From NCBI GenBank assembly GCA_025449575.1, contig JANWJB010000171.1:1-42482 (forward strand): DNA of 42,482 nucleotides, given 5' to 3'. Below are positions 1 to 8,623 of the stretch, in pieces (the stretch's first letter is position 1; each line of letters opens with the position of its first letter). This DNA is from Acidobacteriaceae bacterium. GTDB lineage: Bacteria; Acidobacteriota; Terriglobia; Terriglobales; Acidobacteriaceae. The notes under the pieces are model-generated. The model saw nothing but the letters and a program-made list of their open reading frames with translations, ran no database searches and had not been told where the DNA came from. A program made the translations under genes and the position numbers.

Positions 1-345
1 AATGAGTGGCCTACAGCCAGGAACCGTGAAAAGACTGGTGTTTACGAGTTGCTGTGGGTGACCGTGCATGGAATCAGCGACCTAAGCGACAAGACGGGCG
101 TTCTGACGTCGTTCCAGGTAAACGCGGTGGTGGCTGCGCAAACCACGTATAGCGAGGGCGCGACGGCGGCGACGGTCGCCACGGGGCTGGTGGCCGGAGT
201 TGCGTCCGATTCCTATGTCACGGTAACTGCGACAGGGAGCACGCTGCAGTTGCAGTCCAAGCAGACCGGAGCGGGACCCACCTCCAGCTACACGCTCGCA
301 ACTATGAGCTACGCTTCGGCGGATTTCTCCCAACGCCGTTCATGA
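1..345 (+). CDS. C-terminal fragment of a repetitive surface-type protein (partial)
   Basis: The reading frame is open from the first base of the window to the TGA at 343-345, so the gene begins upstream and only about 114 residues are seen. The protein is rich in Thr, Ala, Val and Ser. It reads like an alternating beta-strand module: a Val/Thr strand, then a 'YSEGATAATVATGL' helix-like stretch, then 'VTVTATGSTLQLQSK' and 'GPTSSYTLA'. I have seen similar modules in acidobacterial RHS/YD-repeat and other large surface proteins, where they occur in tandem; that assignment is from memory of the pattern. The final residues (DFSQRRS) do not resemble a normal RHS toxin tip, so the end may be a decayed or truncated tail. 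The TTG at 49 is probably not the true start. Confidence 0.5.
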   Translation, partial: NEWPTARNREKTGVYELLWVTVHGISDLSDKTGVLTSFQVNAVVAAQTTYSEGATAATVATGLVAGVASDSYVTVTATGSTLQLQSKQTGAGPTSSYTLATMSYASADFSQRRS

Positions 346-429
346 TCTGCCGGCCAGCGGAAATCTGAAAGGATGAAGCGCAGGAAAGCGCGTTAGAATC
401 CCCAAATGGTCGCGAGAATTGAGGCTTAA

Positions 430-1431
430 ATGTTGTTGAAAACAAGAGTCGTTTCTCTAGCTATTTTATTTCTTTCATGTGTCTTATCGGTCTCGGCTTT
501 CGCCCAAACCGCGGCTTTCATGGTGGGAGAAAAGCTTGCGGGATCCATTGGGTTTTACGATGCCAATTTTCACAGAATTGGCGATGCAAAGGTCGGCGGT
601 CATCCACATGAGATAGTCCTGACGCCAGACAAGAGGACCGTCTATGTCGCCGATAATGGTGTGATGTGGATGACTGAAACCGGACCAGGGGGCAATACGG
701 TCTCGATTGTGGACGTTGCATCCATGAAGCGGACTGCAACCATCAATCTGGGAAAGTTTCGTCGTCCCCACGGAATCACCTTCGACCCTAGCTCAGGCTA
801 TGTTTATGTGACGACTGAAAAGCCATCCAAGCTCCTGGCCTTGGATCCGAAGGCGCTAAAAATAGTTCGCGCTTATGACGTGAAAGGACAAGCTCCTCAC
901 ATCGTCATGCTCGGCCACAAAAGGAAATGGGCATATGTAAGTAACACGGATACTGGAACGCTTTCAGCAATCAATCTCAGGTCGGGGGAAGCGATATCGA
1001 TGCCCTCGGGCGAGCGACCGCAGGGGCTGGCCATGTCTCCAGATGGACGGACTATCTTCGCCGCTGACTCCGGCGGCAATTCGATCTCGATTTTTAATCT
1101 CGCACAGAAGAGAAATATCGGGCAGATTGCGACTTCGGGGAAGGCGCCAGTTCGGGTTGTTGTCTCGCATGACGGAAAGACTCTCATCTACGCCTTGCAG
1201 GAAGGGCGCAGTGTCGGGTTCGCGGACATCGCAACGCGAAAGGAACTCCTGGAAATTCCGGTTGGCGGCCGGCCTGTCTCAATGTCTTTGTCATTGGACG
1301 GCAAGCTTGCGTATTGCTCCGTGCAGGAACAGGATGAAATCTACATTATTTCGGTCGCGGATCGGAAGGTAGTTCGAATCGTTCATTTACCAAAGGGCAC
1401 TGGCCCAGACCCGGTGGTGCCACTGCGGTGA
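430..1431 (+). CDS. Secreted YVTN-family beta-propeller protein
   Basis: The 333-residue product starts with a Sec signal peptide (basic MLLKTR, hydrophobic core, predicted cleavage after AFAQ near residue 26). The rest is a run of about 40-residue beta-propeller blades with the features of YVTN/YncE proteins: 'PHEIVLTPDKRTVYVAD', 'PHGITFDPSSGYVYVTTE', 'PQGLAMSPDGRTIFAAD', 'PVSMSLSLDGKLAYCSV'. Such proteins are periplasmic or surface proteins, often of unknown ligand. The ATG start is supported by GAGG about 6 bases upstream. The gene lies 84 bp after the fragment at the window edge and 184 bp before a secreted glycoside hydrolase, so a link to carbohydrate uptake is possible but not shown. 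No catalytic motif is seen. Confidence 0.85.
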   Translation: MLLKTRVVSLAILFLSCVLSVSAFAQTAAFMVGEKLAGSIGFYDANFHRIGDAKVGGHPHEIVLTPDKRTVYVADNGVMWMTETGPGGNTVSIVDVASMKRTATINLGKFRRPHGITFDPSSGYVYVTTEKPSKLLALDPKALKIVRAYDVKGQAPHIVMLGHKRKWAYVSNTDTGTLSAINLRSGEAISMPSGERPQGLAMSPDGRTIFAADSGGNSISIFNLAQKRNIGQIATSGKAPVRVVVSHDGKTLIYALQEGRSVGFADIATRKELLEIPVGGRPVSMSLSLDGKLAYCSVQEQDEIYIISVADRKVVRIVHLPKGTGPDPVVPLR

Positions 1432-1615
1432 GTTCTGCCGCGGATCGAGGCAAAAACGCTCGCGTGCTGACAGGAGGCGCCTTGGCAGTAGCTTTGCAGT
1501 CGGGGGCCTCGAAAATAGCTGTCATCGGACCACCCCCCTGCCGTCTGGACTTTATCACGCCTTAACGAGCGAACTGCCCCTTAACCGTGTTGGAACCACT
1601 CCTTGGAGGAAAGTA

Positions 1616-3559
1616 ATGTCGAACCGCGCCAACATTTGCATTTCAGCCGCCTGCTCGATTCTGTTCTTGCTGCTCGCTTTCGGCCATCTTTCTGCTCAAA
1701 CGATCCACACTTGGGAAATACAGGAGATTGTTCTGCACGCGGCCAAGCCATACACGAATCCTTATAAGAACGTGGAAGTGTGGGTCGACTTGAAGGGGCC
1801 GAATTTTTCTAAGCGAGTCTATGGCTTCTGGGATGGCGGGAATGTTTGGCGCGTCAGGGTGGTGGCAACCGGGCCGGGAGACTGGACATGGAAGAGCAAT
1901 TCCAATGAGGCTGGAGACCATGGTCTCAATGGAAAGGCGGGCCACTTTGTGGCGCAAAACTGGACAGTACAGGAAAAGAACGAAAACCCGACCCGGCACG
2001 GTTTTCTCCGAGATACCGCCAATCGCCATGCACTTCAATATGCAGATGGAACCCCGTTTTTTCTCGTTGGCGACACTTGGCTGGCTGCATCCACCTGGCG
2101 GCTTCCATTTACCGGCCATCCGCCTGACCCAAACTACACTCCCGGCCCAGGAATTACATTTGAGGACGCGGTCGCCCACATCAAGCGGCAGGGTTATAAC
2201 GAAGTCAGTATCATCTCGGCTTTCCCATCATGGGCGTCCGATCAGTATCCCGCCACCTACGCCGATAAGAATGGAATCTTCTACCGCAATGCCTGGCAAG
2301 AATTCGGAGTGAAGGTTACATCGGATGGCATGCCTGGCAAAGATACAGCAAAGCACATGGAGGATGAGCATGGTTATCGGCCCTTTGAAATCGTTCCGAA
2401 CCATCAAGGATTGCCTGACTATGACGCGATCGTCCCGCAGTACTTCCAGGATCTAGACAAGAAAGTCGCGTACCTGAACGCACAGGGTTTTATTCCCATG
2501 CTCGAAACCGTCCGGCGTGACGTCACTCCCGCGTGGAAAGCTTATTTCAATTTCAATGAGTCTTATAGCCGCTTTGTCGAATACTTGGTCGCGCGTTACG
2601 GAGCCTACAACATCATCTTGAGCGAGATCCATAACGACATCGCCCCATCGACCAGACATGGAGCTGGTTCACAACCGATGCGTAACGTTATTGGTCTTAC
2701 ATCCCAAGAATTTAATGAAGCATTGACTTATCACTTGAAGAAATACGGGCCAATGCCTTTTGGCCAGCCGGTCACGTCTCTTATCGATCATTCGACCTAC
2801 ACCAGCTATGGCCATGGCGCGGCGGCGCCCTGGCTTACGCTTGATAGCGTTGGGAATTATCCACGAAATAACTCCATGTATAAGGCCATCGAGACGCTGT
2901 TCCGGCTTCCTGATCCCAATCCTGCTATCGACCTCGAGCCGTACTACGTTGGCTGGGACAACGCCGTGAATTCACCGGCAGGAGAGCGCCCGGCGGCGAA
3001 CTCCGATCGGGACAATTACTTCTCACGCGCCATGATGTATGGCTGCGTACTGTCGGGCGCCTTGGTAGGCCACGTTTGGGGTCATGGCGCTTACGACTTC
3101 ACTACTACGGACGAGCCCAGGGGAAGTCGTCCCTATATTTGGGAAGCTCTGCAATATACATCCGCCGGGCAAATGCAGTGGCTGAGGAAATTCATCATGT
3201 CCGAAGGGAGAGCCTATCAAGACCTGCAGCTCGCCTCGGATGACATTAACCCTCGCAAAGCTCCGGGAAGCCCTGAAAACGGTTTGGACGGGTGGGCGCT
3301 CATGATGATGACCGGCAAAAAAGACTTGGCCCTTCTCTATTTTGAAAACAAGGCGGTGCGGGCAAAGATTAGCGGTTTGGAGCCTAATAAAACCTATCGG
3401 TTCACGTGGTATAACACCAGGTCAGGACAATGGCTTGAGAACTCTACTGTAACTACTGACGCTCAAGGCATTGCGCAATTGCCTTCATTCCCAGGCGGCG
3501 GAGACGTCGCTACTATCGATTGGGCAGCGAAATTGACCTTGCGTTCGAGTGCAAAGTAA
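1616..3559 (+). CDS. Secreted DUF5060/DUF4038 glycoside hydrolase (apiosidase-like)
   Basis: The 647-residue protein has a signal peptide (residues 1 to about 27, ending LSAQT). An immunoglobulin-like DUF5060 domain follows (about 30-115, with 'VEVWVDLKGPNFSKRVYGFWDGG' and 'RVVATGPGDWTWKS'). Next is a DUF4038 (beta/alpha)8 barrel (about 125-530), opening with 'HALQYADGTPFFLVGDTWLA'. The C-terminal ~100 residues look like the beta-sandwich 'putative collagen-binding' domain often fused to DUF4038. Relatives include GH140 apiosidases and other plant cell-wall enzymes. Glu 337 in the strand 'YNIILSEIHNDI' is a plausible catalytic acid/base by its position after a barrel strand; this is inference. 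The start has a strong GGAGGAAAG ribosome site. The gene is convergent with aspS, with only 57 bp between them. The substrate cannot be read from the sequence. Confidence 0.85.
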   Translation: MSNRANICISAACSILFLLLAFGHLSAQTIHTWEIQEIVLHAAKPYTNPYKNVEVWVDLKGPNFSKRVYGFWDGGNVWRVRVVATGPGDWTWKSNSNEAGDHGLNGKAGHFVAQNWTVQEKNENPTRHGFLRDTANRHALQYADGTPFFLVGDTWLAASTWRLPFTGHPPDPNYTPGPGITFEDAVAHIKRQGYNEVSIISAFPSWASDQYPATYADKNGIFYRNAWQEFGVKVTSDGMPGKDTAKHMEDEHGYRPFEIVPNHQGLPDYDAIVPQYFQDLDKKVAYLNAQGFIPMLETVRRDVTPAWKAYFNFNESYSRFVEYLVARYGAYNIILSEIHNDIAPSTRHGAGSQPMRNVIGLTSQEFNEALTYHLKKYGPMPFGQPVTSLIDHSTYTSYGHGAAAPWLTLDSVGNYPRNNSMYKAIETLFRLPDPNPAIDLEPYYVGWDNAVNSPAGERPAANSDRDNYFSRAMMYGCVLSGALVGHVWGHGAYDFTTTDEPRGSRPYIWEALQYTSAGQMQWLRKFIMSEGRAYQDLQLASDDINPRKAPGSPENGLDGWALMMMTGKKDLALLYFENKAVRAKISGLEPNKTYRFTWYNTRSGQWLENSTVTTDAQGIAQLPSFPGGGDVATIDWAAKLTLRSSAK

Positions 3560-3616
3560 GGCAAAGGTTTTGTAAAACAGAGACCGGTGCGAACTGGGCG
3601 GAAGGTGCTCTTATTG

Positions 3617-5491
3617 CTACTCCTTCAGCACGGTGCGGATATGTAGTTCCTTCAGCTGCTGCGGGCTGACCGGCGTAGGCGCATCAACCATCAGGTCGAT
3701 GGCCTTGGCGGTCTTGGGGAAGGCGATCACTTCGCGCAGGCTAGGCGCTCCGGCAAGGATCATAGCGATGCGGTCCAGTCCCAGCGCGATGCCGCCGTGC
3801 GGCGGGGTTCCGTGGGTAAGCGCTTCGAGAAAAAATCCAAAGCGGGCCTTCGCCTCGTCGTCGCTCATGCCCAGGGCGCGGAAGATCTGCTGCTGCACGT
3901 CCTGCCGGTGGATGCGGATGGAGCCCGATCCCAGTTCCAAGCCATTCATCGCCAAGTCGTAATAGCGGGCGCGCACGGAGGCTGGGTCGGAGACCAGACG
4001 GTCCATATCCTCCTCATGCGGCGAGGTAAAGGGATGATGTGCGGGCAGCCACCGCTTGGACTCCTGATCAAACTCAAACATCGGGAAGTCGGTGACCCAG
4101 ATGGGCCGAAAGGCGAGGCCGCCGGCAACGGGGGTACCGGAGCGGCGCTCCGGCGACGCCACCACCTGCTCGGTGACGGCAAAGGCTCCATGCCGCGAGG
4201 CATACCGCTTGGCCAGCTCCACGCGGAGGTTTCCGGCGGCAGAGTAAATCCATATCTCGCGTTCAGAGAGGCGGCCCGCGGCTTTCGTATCGCTGGCCTC
4301 GGCATGGACGGTCGAATCGCCGGCGACGATGACCAGCAAGTCGCCTTCCTCCGCGTGGGCGAGTTCACGCGCCTTCCGCGCGGCTTCGGGAAATCCCTTC
4401 TCCAGCCGCTTCCAGTCGTCGATCAGCTTGGCTCCCTTTTTGGCGTCGAAGAGCGGCCGGTTATCCTCGCGCTCCTTGCGCGAGAGCTCGCCGACTTTGG
4501 GAATGCGCACGGCGACGACCGGCAGCGCGGGATCGACGAGCAGCGCCTTCAAGTCCTCATCGGTGAAGGCGACGCGAATATCGCTGAGGCCGGGCAGGCG
4601 CAGATCGGGCTTGTCGATGCCGTACTGCCGCAAGGCTTCGTCATAGGTGATGCGAAGAAAGGGCGTGGGCAGATCGATGCCCGCGGCGCGAAAGCCGGCA
4701 GAGAGAAAGCTCTCGACAATGGCGAAGATCGTCTCCTGCTGGGGAAAAGAGACTTCCAGGTCGATCTGCGTGAACTCCGGCTGGCGGTCGGCGCGGAGGT
4801 CCTCATCGCGGAAGCAGCGTGCGATCTGAAAATAGCGGTCGAAGCCGGAGATCATCAGAATCTGCTTGAAGAGCTGCGGTGACTGCGGCAACGCATAGAA
4901 CTGCCCAGGATGGAGACGGCTGGGCACCAGGTAATCACGCGCGCCCTCGGGGGTGGAGCGCGTCATGAACGGCGTCTCAATTTCGAGAAAACCCTGCGCG
5001 GAGAGGTTTTCCCGTACCGCCAGCGCGATTTTGTGCCGCAGCTCGAAATTCTGCTGCATCTGCACCCGCCGCAGGTCGATGTAGCGGTACTTCAGACGCA
5101 GCTCTTCGTTTCCGATCGCCTCCTCGGCGGGGGAAAATGGCGGCACTTTGGAATCGTTCAGCACCAGCAGCCGATCGGCGGCGATTTCAATTTCCCCCGT
5201 CGGCATGTTGGGGTTGATTACATCTTTGTCGCGCCGCCGCACCTTGCCCGTCACCGCGAGGACAAACTCCGGCCGCACCATCTCGCCCTTCGCGTGGCCC
5301 TCTGGAGTGAGGTCTTTGTCGAGCACGATCTGGGTGATTCCGGTGCGGTCGCGCAGATCGAGAAAGATCAGGCTGCCATGGTCGCGGCGGCGGTTCACCC
5401 AGCCCATCAGGGTGACGGTCGCTCCGGCGTCGGCGGCGCGAAGCTGGCCGCAAGTGTGCGTGCGCTGAAGATTACCTAAGAAGTCAAGCAA
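3617..5491 (-). CDS. aspS: Aspartyl-tRNA synthetase (bacterial type, probably non-discriminating)
   Basis: A full-length 624-residue class IIb synthetase that charges tRNA-Asp in the cytoplasm. It has the N-terminal OB-fold anticodon domain (about 1-115), the catalytic core with class II motif 1 (FLEIETPFMTRSTPEGARDY), motif 2 (FRDEDLRADRQPEFTQ) and motif 3 (GIALGLDRIAMIL), and a bacterial GAD insertion between motifs 2 and 3. His 38 in 'GWVNRRRDHGS' replaces the Leu of E. coli AspRS; His here is associated with relaxed tRNA recognition (Asp also placed on tRNA-Asn). The start is a TTG at 5491, chosen because AGGA lies 7 bases before it and residues 11 onward align with the family N-terminus. 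The hisS stop codon ends 9 bp upstream, so the two genes are probably cotranscribed. Confidence 0.97.
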   Translation of the reverse strand: MLDFLGNLQRTHTCGQLRAADAGATVTLMGWVNRRRDHGSLIFLDLRDRTGITQIVLDKDLTPEGHAKGEMVRPEFVLAVTGKVRRRDKDVINPNMPTGEIEIAADRLLVLNDSKVPPFSPAEEAIGNEELRLKYRYIDLRRVQMQQNFELRHKIALAVRENLSAQGFLEIETPFMTRSTPEGARDYLVPSRLHPGQFYALPQSPQLFKQILMISGFDRYFQIARCFRDEDLRADRQPEFTQIDLEVSFPQQETIFAIVESFLSAGFRAAGIDLPTPFLRITYDEALRQYGIDKPDLRLPGLSDIRVAFTDEDLKALLVDPALPVVAVRIPKVGELSRKEREDNRPLFDAKKGAKLIDDWKRLEKGFPEAARKARELAHAEEGDLLVIVAGDSTVHAEASDTKAAGRLSEREIWIYSAAGNLRVELAKRYASRHGAFAVTEQVVASPERRSGTPVAGGLAFRPIWVTDFPMFEFDQESKRWLPAHHPFTSPHEEDMDRLVSDPASVRARYYDLAMNGLELGSGSIRIHRQDVQQQIFRALGMSDDEAKARFGFFLEALTHGTPPHGGIALGLDRIAMILAGAPSLREVIAFPKTAKAIDLMVDAPTPVSPQQLKELHIRTVLKE

Positions 5492-5500
5492 GTGGAAATC

Positions 5501-6814
5501 CTAATTCGATGGAGTAAGAAGGACGGCAAGCTCTTCGACTAGCCGTTCGCGCGGAATCTTGAACTGCTTCCCGGTTGCAAAGTGCTTTACCGTGAGGATA
5601 CCGGAAGCCAGTTCGTCCTCGCCCAGAATCACCACCGAGCGCGCCTGCTTGTCGGCGGTTTCAAGCGATTTCTTCATACGGAAGAGCCCATCGCCCAGCT
5701 CGACGCTCAGGCCGCCGTCACGCAGATGGCGAGCCAGCGCAAGGGCGGCCGGGTTTCTCTCGTCGCCCAAAGGCGCGACATAGACATCGGCAAGCTGCGG
5801 CTTCTCCTGGGAGAAGGCTTGCAGGGCGAGTACCAGACGGTCTTCCCCGATGGCAAAGCCGATGCCGGGAGCGCTGGGACCGCCGATCGCCTCCGACAGG
5901 CCGTCATAGCGCCCGCCGCCCAGCAGCGCATTCTGGGCTCCCAAAGCTTGCCCGGCCGAGGCGTCTTCGACGAACTCGAAGGTGGTGCGGGTGTAGTAGT
6001 CCAGGCCGCGCACCAGCCGATGGTCCTGCTCATAGGTAATTCCGCAAGCGTCCAAGGCGGCGCAGACGGCGGCAAAGTGCGCGCGCGATGCGCCATCGAG
6101 CGAATCCCAAATACGCGGCAGGCCCGCGATAATGGGCTGATCCTCCGGCACTTTACAGTCCAGAACCCGCAGCGGATTGGAGGCAGCGCGGCGGCGGCAA
6201 TCTTCGCACATTCCCGCCGCCACCGGGGCCAGAGCTTCGCGCAGCGTGGCAACGTAGCGAAGCCGGTCTTCCGAAGAGCCGACGGAGTTGAGCTTGAGCT
6301 TCCAGCCCGCGATGCCGAGCCGGTTGAGGAAGGCGGCCAACATCTCCAGAACCTCGGCATCACGCAGCGGCGATTCGCTGCCCGCGCTGGGCGGCCCCAG
6401 CACCTCGGCGCCAATCTGGAAGAATTGCCGGTAGCGGCCCTTTTGCGGCCGCTCGCGGCGAAACTGCGGGCCGATGTAATACAGCTTTTGGATCTGCCCC
6501 GTTTCCCCTAACCGATGCTCGATGTAGGCCCGGACCACACCCGCTGTATTCTCGGGCCGGAGCGTGAGGGACTGGGCCTTTTCCGATTGCGCGCGCGGCC
6601 GGTCCTCCCAGGTGTACATCTCCTTGGAGACAATGTCGGTCTCCTCCCCCACGCTGCGGGAGAAGAGCTGCGTGTCCTCAAAAATGGGAGTGCGGATCTC
6701 GCGAAAGTTATACCGCTCGAAGACGGCGCGCGCCGTGGCTTCGATGCGATTCCAAAGATCGGTCTCCGGGGGCAGCAAGTCGCGCGTGCCGCGCACCGCT
6801 TTCAATATGCTCAT
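5501..6814 (-). CDS. hisS: Histidyl-tRNA synthetase
   Basis: A 437-residue class IIa synthetase that attaches histidine to tRNA-His. It opens with the family signature 'ILKAVRGTRDLLPPE'. It has motif 2 (LTLRPENTAGVVRAYIEH followed by FRRERPQKGRYRQF), the histidine-specific loop 'LVRGLDYYTRTTFEFV', motif 3 (GIGFAIGEDRLVLAL) and a C-terminal alpha/beta anticodon-binding domain from about residue 345. I start at the ATG at 6814 because it gives the normal N-terminus; an in-frame ATG at 6871 would add 19 unconserved residues. The ribosome site is weak at both. It is upstream of aspS in a two-gene operon; HisS-AspS pairing is common in bacteria. Roughly 200 bp separate it from the gamma-carbonic anhydrase gene upstream on the same strand. 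Confidence 0.95.
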   Translation of the reverse strand: MSILKAVRGTRDLLPPETDLWNRIEATARAVFERYNFREIRTPIFEDTQLFSRSVGEETDIVSKEMYTWEDRPRAQSEKAQSLTLRPENTAGVVRAYIEHRLGETGQIQKLYYIGPQFRRERPQKGRYRQFFQIGAEVLGPPSAGSESPLRDAEVLEMLAAFLNRLGIAGWKLKLNSVGSSEDRLRYVATLREALAPVAAGMCEDCRRRAASNPLRVLDCKVPEDQPIIAGLPRIWDSLDGASRAHFAAVCAALDACGITYEQDHRLVRGLDYYTRTTFEFVEDASAGQALGAQNALLGGGRYDGLSEAIGGPSAPGIGFAIGEDRLVLALQAFSQEKPQLADVYVAPLGDERNPAALALARHLRDGGLSVELGDGLFRMKKSLETADKQARSVVILGEDELASGILTVKHFATGKQFKIPRERLVEELAVLLTPSN

Positions 6815-7017
6815 TCCGTTAGCTCTATCGCTCTCGATTGAACTCAGTTTAGAGCATTTCTCGCAGCGCATGGCGGAACGACGGCATAGAGGACCCGGGG
6901 GCCGGTCCTACCGAACGCTCAGAGGAGCGCAGCAGCCGCGGCGATGTGCGGCGAGCCCCACGACAAAATCGTAGCCGGCTTCGAAATCCCAGAAGCGGAG
7001 GGCCCGCACCAACGAAG

Positions 7018-7560
7018 CTAGCCCCAGTTCTTCTTCTCTTCGAGATAGGTCTTTGTGTAATCGAGATAATTCCGCGCGTACTGCAAGATCGTCTCTCGCT
7101 CCTTGGGATCCAGCCGCCGCCGCTCCCGCGCCGGCACTCCGGCCCATAACGTATCCGGGGGTACGACGGTACGCTCCGGAACCACCGCTCCCGCGGCAAT
7201 GATGCAGCCTTCGCCGATGACAGCGTGGTTCAGGATGGAGGCTCCCATGCCGATCAGGCAGGCGTCGTGAATCACGCAACCATGCACGGTGGCGTTGTGC
7301 CCGATGGTGACCCAATCGCCCACAATCACCGGGCACTGGTTGCGCATCCCGTGCAGCACGGCGCAGTCCTGCACGTTGCTGTTCGATCCCACGCGAATGG
7401 AGTGGACGTCGCCGCGTAAGACTGCGTTCATCCACACGCTGGAGTGCTCGCCCAGCTCCACATCGCCCAGAATCTGGGCCGAGCAATCGACATAGCAGGA
7501 GGACGGGATTAGCGGCACGTGGCCAAGATAGGCGCGAATCATAGTTGAGCGAGGCTTCAT
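7018..7560 (-). CDS. Gamma-carbonic anhydrase family hexapeptide protein (YrdA/PaaY-like)
   Basis: The 180-residue protein is a left-handed parallel beta-helix of hexapeptide repeats. The metal-site signature of the family is intact: 'AVLRGDVHSI', then 'CAVLHG' (His 70) and 'TIGHNATVHG' (His 88 and His 93), the three zinc-binding histidines placed as in Cam/CamH and YrdA. A C-terminal helix (about 148-178, ERETILQYARNYLDYTKTYLEEK) is typical of the trimeric family. Members hydrate CO2 or act as cofactor-binding chaperone-like proteins; activity cannot be inferred from sequence alone. The start could be the ATG at 7560 or the ATG at 7542 (MIRAYLGHVP); neither has a clear ribosome site, and the shorter form fits the family better at its N-terminus. 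It is divergent from rpsU. Confidence 0.85.
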   Translation of the reverse strand: MKPRSTMIRAYLGHVPLIPSSCYVDCSAQILGDVELGEHSSVWMNAVLRGDVHSIRVGSNSNVQDCAVLHGMRNQCPVIVGDWVTIGHNATVHGCVIHDACLIGMGASILNHAVIGEGCIIAAGAVVPERTVVPPDTLWAGVPARERRRLDPKERETILQYARNYLDYTKTYLEEKKNWG

Positions 7561-7741
7561 GGATCAGGCTGGGAACCCGGCAAAGGCGGCCTAAACCCTG
7601 ATCTATGCTCTCATTTTTGGCGCCAAAGGGAGGGAATGGCCCCGGGGCGGGCGCCAAGATTGGCTTGGAGCCTATAAAAATAGACGAATTTACAGAGAAT
7701 TGCCCTTGAGGAGCAGGCCAAAAGTAACGTACTCTAAGATC

Positions 7742-7753
7742 GCCCAATTGGGC
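7742..7753 (+). promoter_or_regulatory. Perfect palindrome in the rpsU leader
   Basis: GCCCAATTGGGC is a perfect 12-base palindrome ending 7 bases before the GAGGTG ribosome site of rpsU (7761-7766). It could be a protein operator or a small mRNA hairpin. No role is established. Confidence 0.35.
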
Positions 7754-7773
7754 CGATTGCGAGGTGTCGTTAC

Positions 7774-7971
7774 TTGGCAGAGGTTCGCGTGCAGGAAGGC
7801 GAGCCGCTTGAAAATGCGTTGCGCCGGTTCAAGCGTAAGGTTCAACAGGAAGACATCATTAAGGAAGTGAAGCGTCACTCCTTCTACCTGAAACCCGGCG
7901 AGCGCCGTCGCGTAAAGGAAGCGCTGGCGCGCAAGCGGAATCGCAAGAAGGCTCGGAAAGAGCAGGACTAG
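7774..7971 (+). CDS. rpsU: 30S ribosomal protein S21
   Basis: The 65-residue, strongly basic protein matches S21 along its whole length: 'VRVQEGEPLENALRRFKRKVQQEDIIKEVKRHSFYLKPGERRRVKEALARKR'. S21 sits on the platform of the small subunit near the 3' end of 16S rRNA and helps mRNA recruitment. Translation starts at TTG (7774), supported by GAGGTG seven bases upstream; there is no in-frame ATG that would preserve the conserved N-terminus. The gene is divergent from the gamma-carbonic anhydrase gene, with about 210 bp between them, and is apparently monocistronic: a 10-bp-stem hairpin follows 40 bp after the stop. Confidence 0.95.
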   Translation: MAEVRVQEGEPLENALRRFKRKVQQEDIIKEVKRHSFYLKPGERRRVKEALARKRNRKKARKEQD

Positions 7972-8010
7972 AGTATTTGATCACAAGAATGCTCTAGTAA
8001 CTTGGGCGGC

Positions 8011-8033
8011 GGCTCATCGAAAATCGATGGGCC
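8011..8033 (+). terminator. Strong hairpin downstream of rpsU, terminator-like without a U tract
   Basis: Arms GGCTCATCGA and TCGATGGGCC pair over 10 bp (one G-T wobble) around an AAA loop. No T run follows, so it is either a Rho-assisted 3' end for rpsU or an RNA-stabilising structure. Confidence 0.45.
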
Positions 8034-8063
8034 GTTGACCGCAAATGAGGTTAGAGCTTTCAT

Positions 8064-8083
8064 TTCACTTCACTTCACTTCAG
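8064..8083 (+). repeat. Short tandem repeat TTCAC x ~4
   Basis: Three perfect TTCAC units and a fourth ending in G, preceded by TTCAT, lie in the 267-bp non-coding gap between rpsU and the zinc-ribbon gene. It is a candidate slippage tract in the leader of the downstream gene; no function is evident. Confidence 0.6.
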
Positions 8084-8238
8084 AAGGGTTCGGCAGTACC
8101 TTTTCCCTCCCCTCCGCCGAAATAGATTCGCGGATTTTGCAGGAAGCAAAGAAGAACGCTGGCCGGTGACCTAGTGCCACCGCGGCGGGTTCTACGAAAG
8201 ATCTAAGGAATCCTCCAGGGAGGGGTCAGGGTGCACAT

Positions 8239-8550
8239 ATGGAGTTCGTCGACAAGATCTTGAAATGTGTGGACTGCGGCAACGACTTCGTTTTTACCGC
8301 AGGCGAACAGCTCTTTTTTTACGATAAGCAGTTTAAGAACGACCCGAAGCGCTGCAAGCAGTGCAAGACCAAGCGCGCTTCCGGAGCGGGAAGCGGCGTT
8401 AGAACCGAGACACGCACGGTTTGTTCGGAGTGCGGCGCGGAAACTACCGTTCCCTTCAAGCCCACGCAAGGCCGGCCGGTGCTGTGCCGCTCCTGCTTTC
8501 AGCAGAAGCGTCCGGCGCCTCCCGCGATCTCGGCGGGGGCAGCTTCGTAA
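8239..8550 (+). CDS. Double zinc-ribbon protein
   Basis: The 103-residue protein carries two CxxC...CxxC zinc ribbons. The first uses Cys 10, 13, 39 and 42 within 'LKCVDCGNDFVFTAGEQLFFYDKQF...PKRCKQCK', the signature of the small 'probable zinc-ribbon' family (zf-trcl). The second uses Cys 62, 65, 83 and 86 in 'TVCSECGAETTVPFKPTQGRPVLCRSCF', the CxxC pattern seen in many short zinc-binding proteins and in RNA-helicase-associated tails. A Pro/Ala tail closes it. It is probably a cytoplasmic nucleic-acid- or ribosome-associated protein, given its ribosomal neighbours, but that is inference. The ATG is preceded by a G-rich stretch (GGGAGGGG, AGGG). It is convergent with the response regulator gene. 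Confidence 0.8.
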   Translation: MEFVDKILKCVDCGNDFVFTAGEQLFFYDKQFKNDPKRCKQCKTKRASGAGSGVRTETRTVCSECGAETTVPFKPTQGRPVLCRSCFQQKRPAPPAISAGAAS

Positions 8551-8623
8551 GACGGGGAACTTTTTGACAACCGCCGGGGCGGCAACGCTCGGAGCGGAAC
8601 AACAGGCGGAAGGGTGAACCGTG

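Noticed and set aside
3797-4882. A 361-codon open frame antisense to aspS.
   Set aside because: It lies wholly inside aspS, has no ribosome site or family motif, and its composition is that of a reverse-frame shadow in GC-rich coding DNA.
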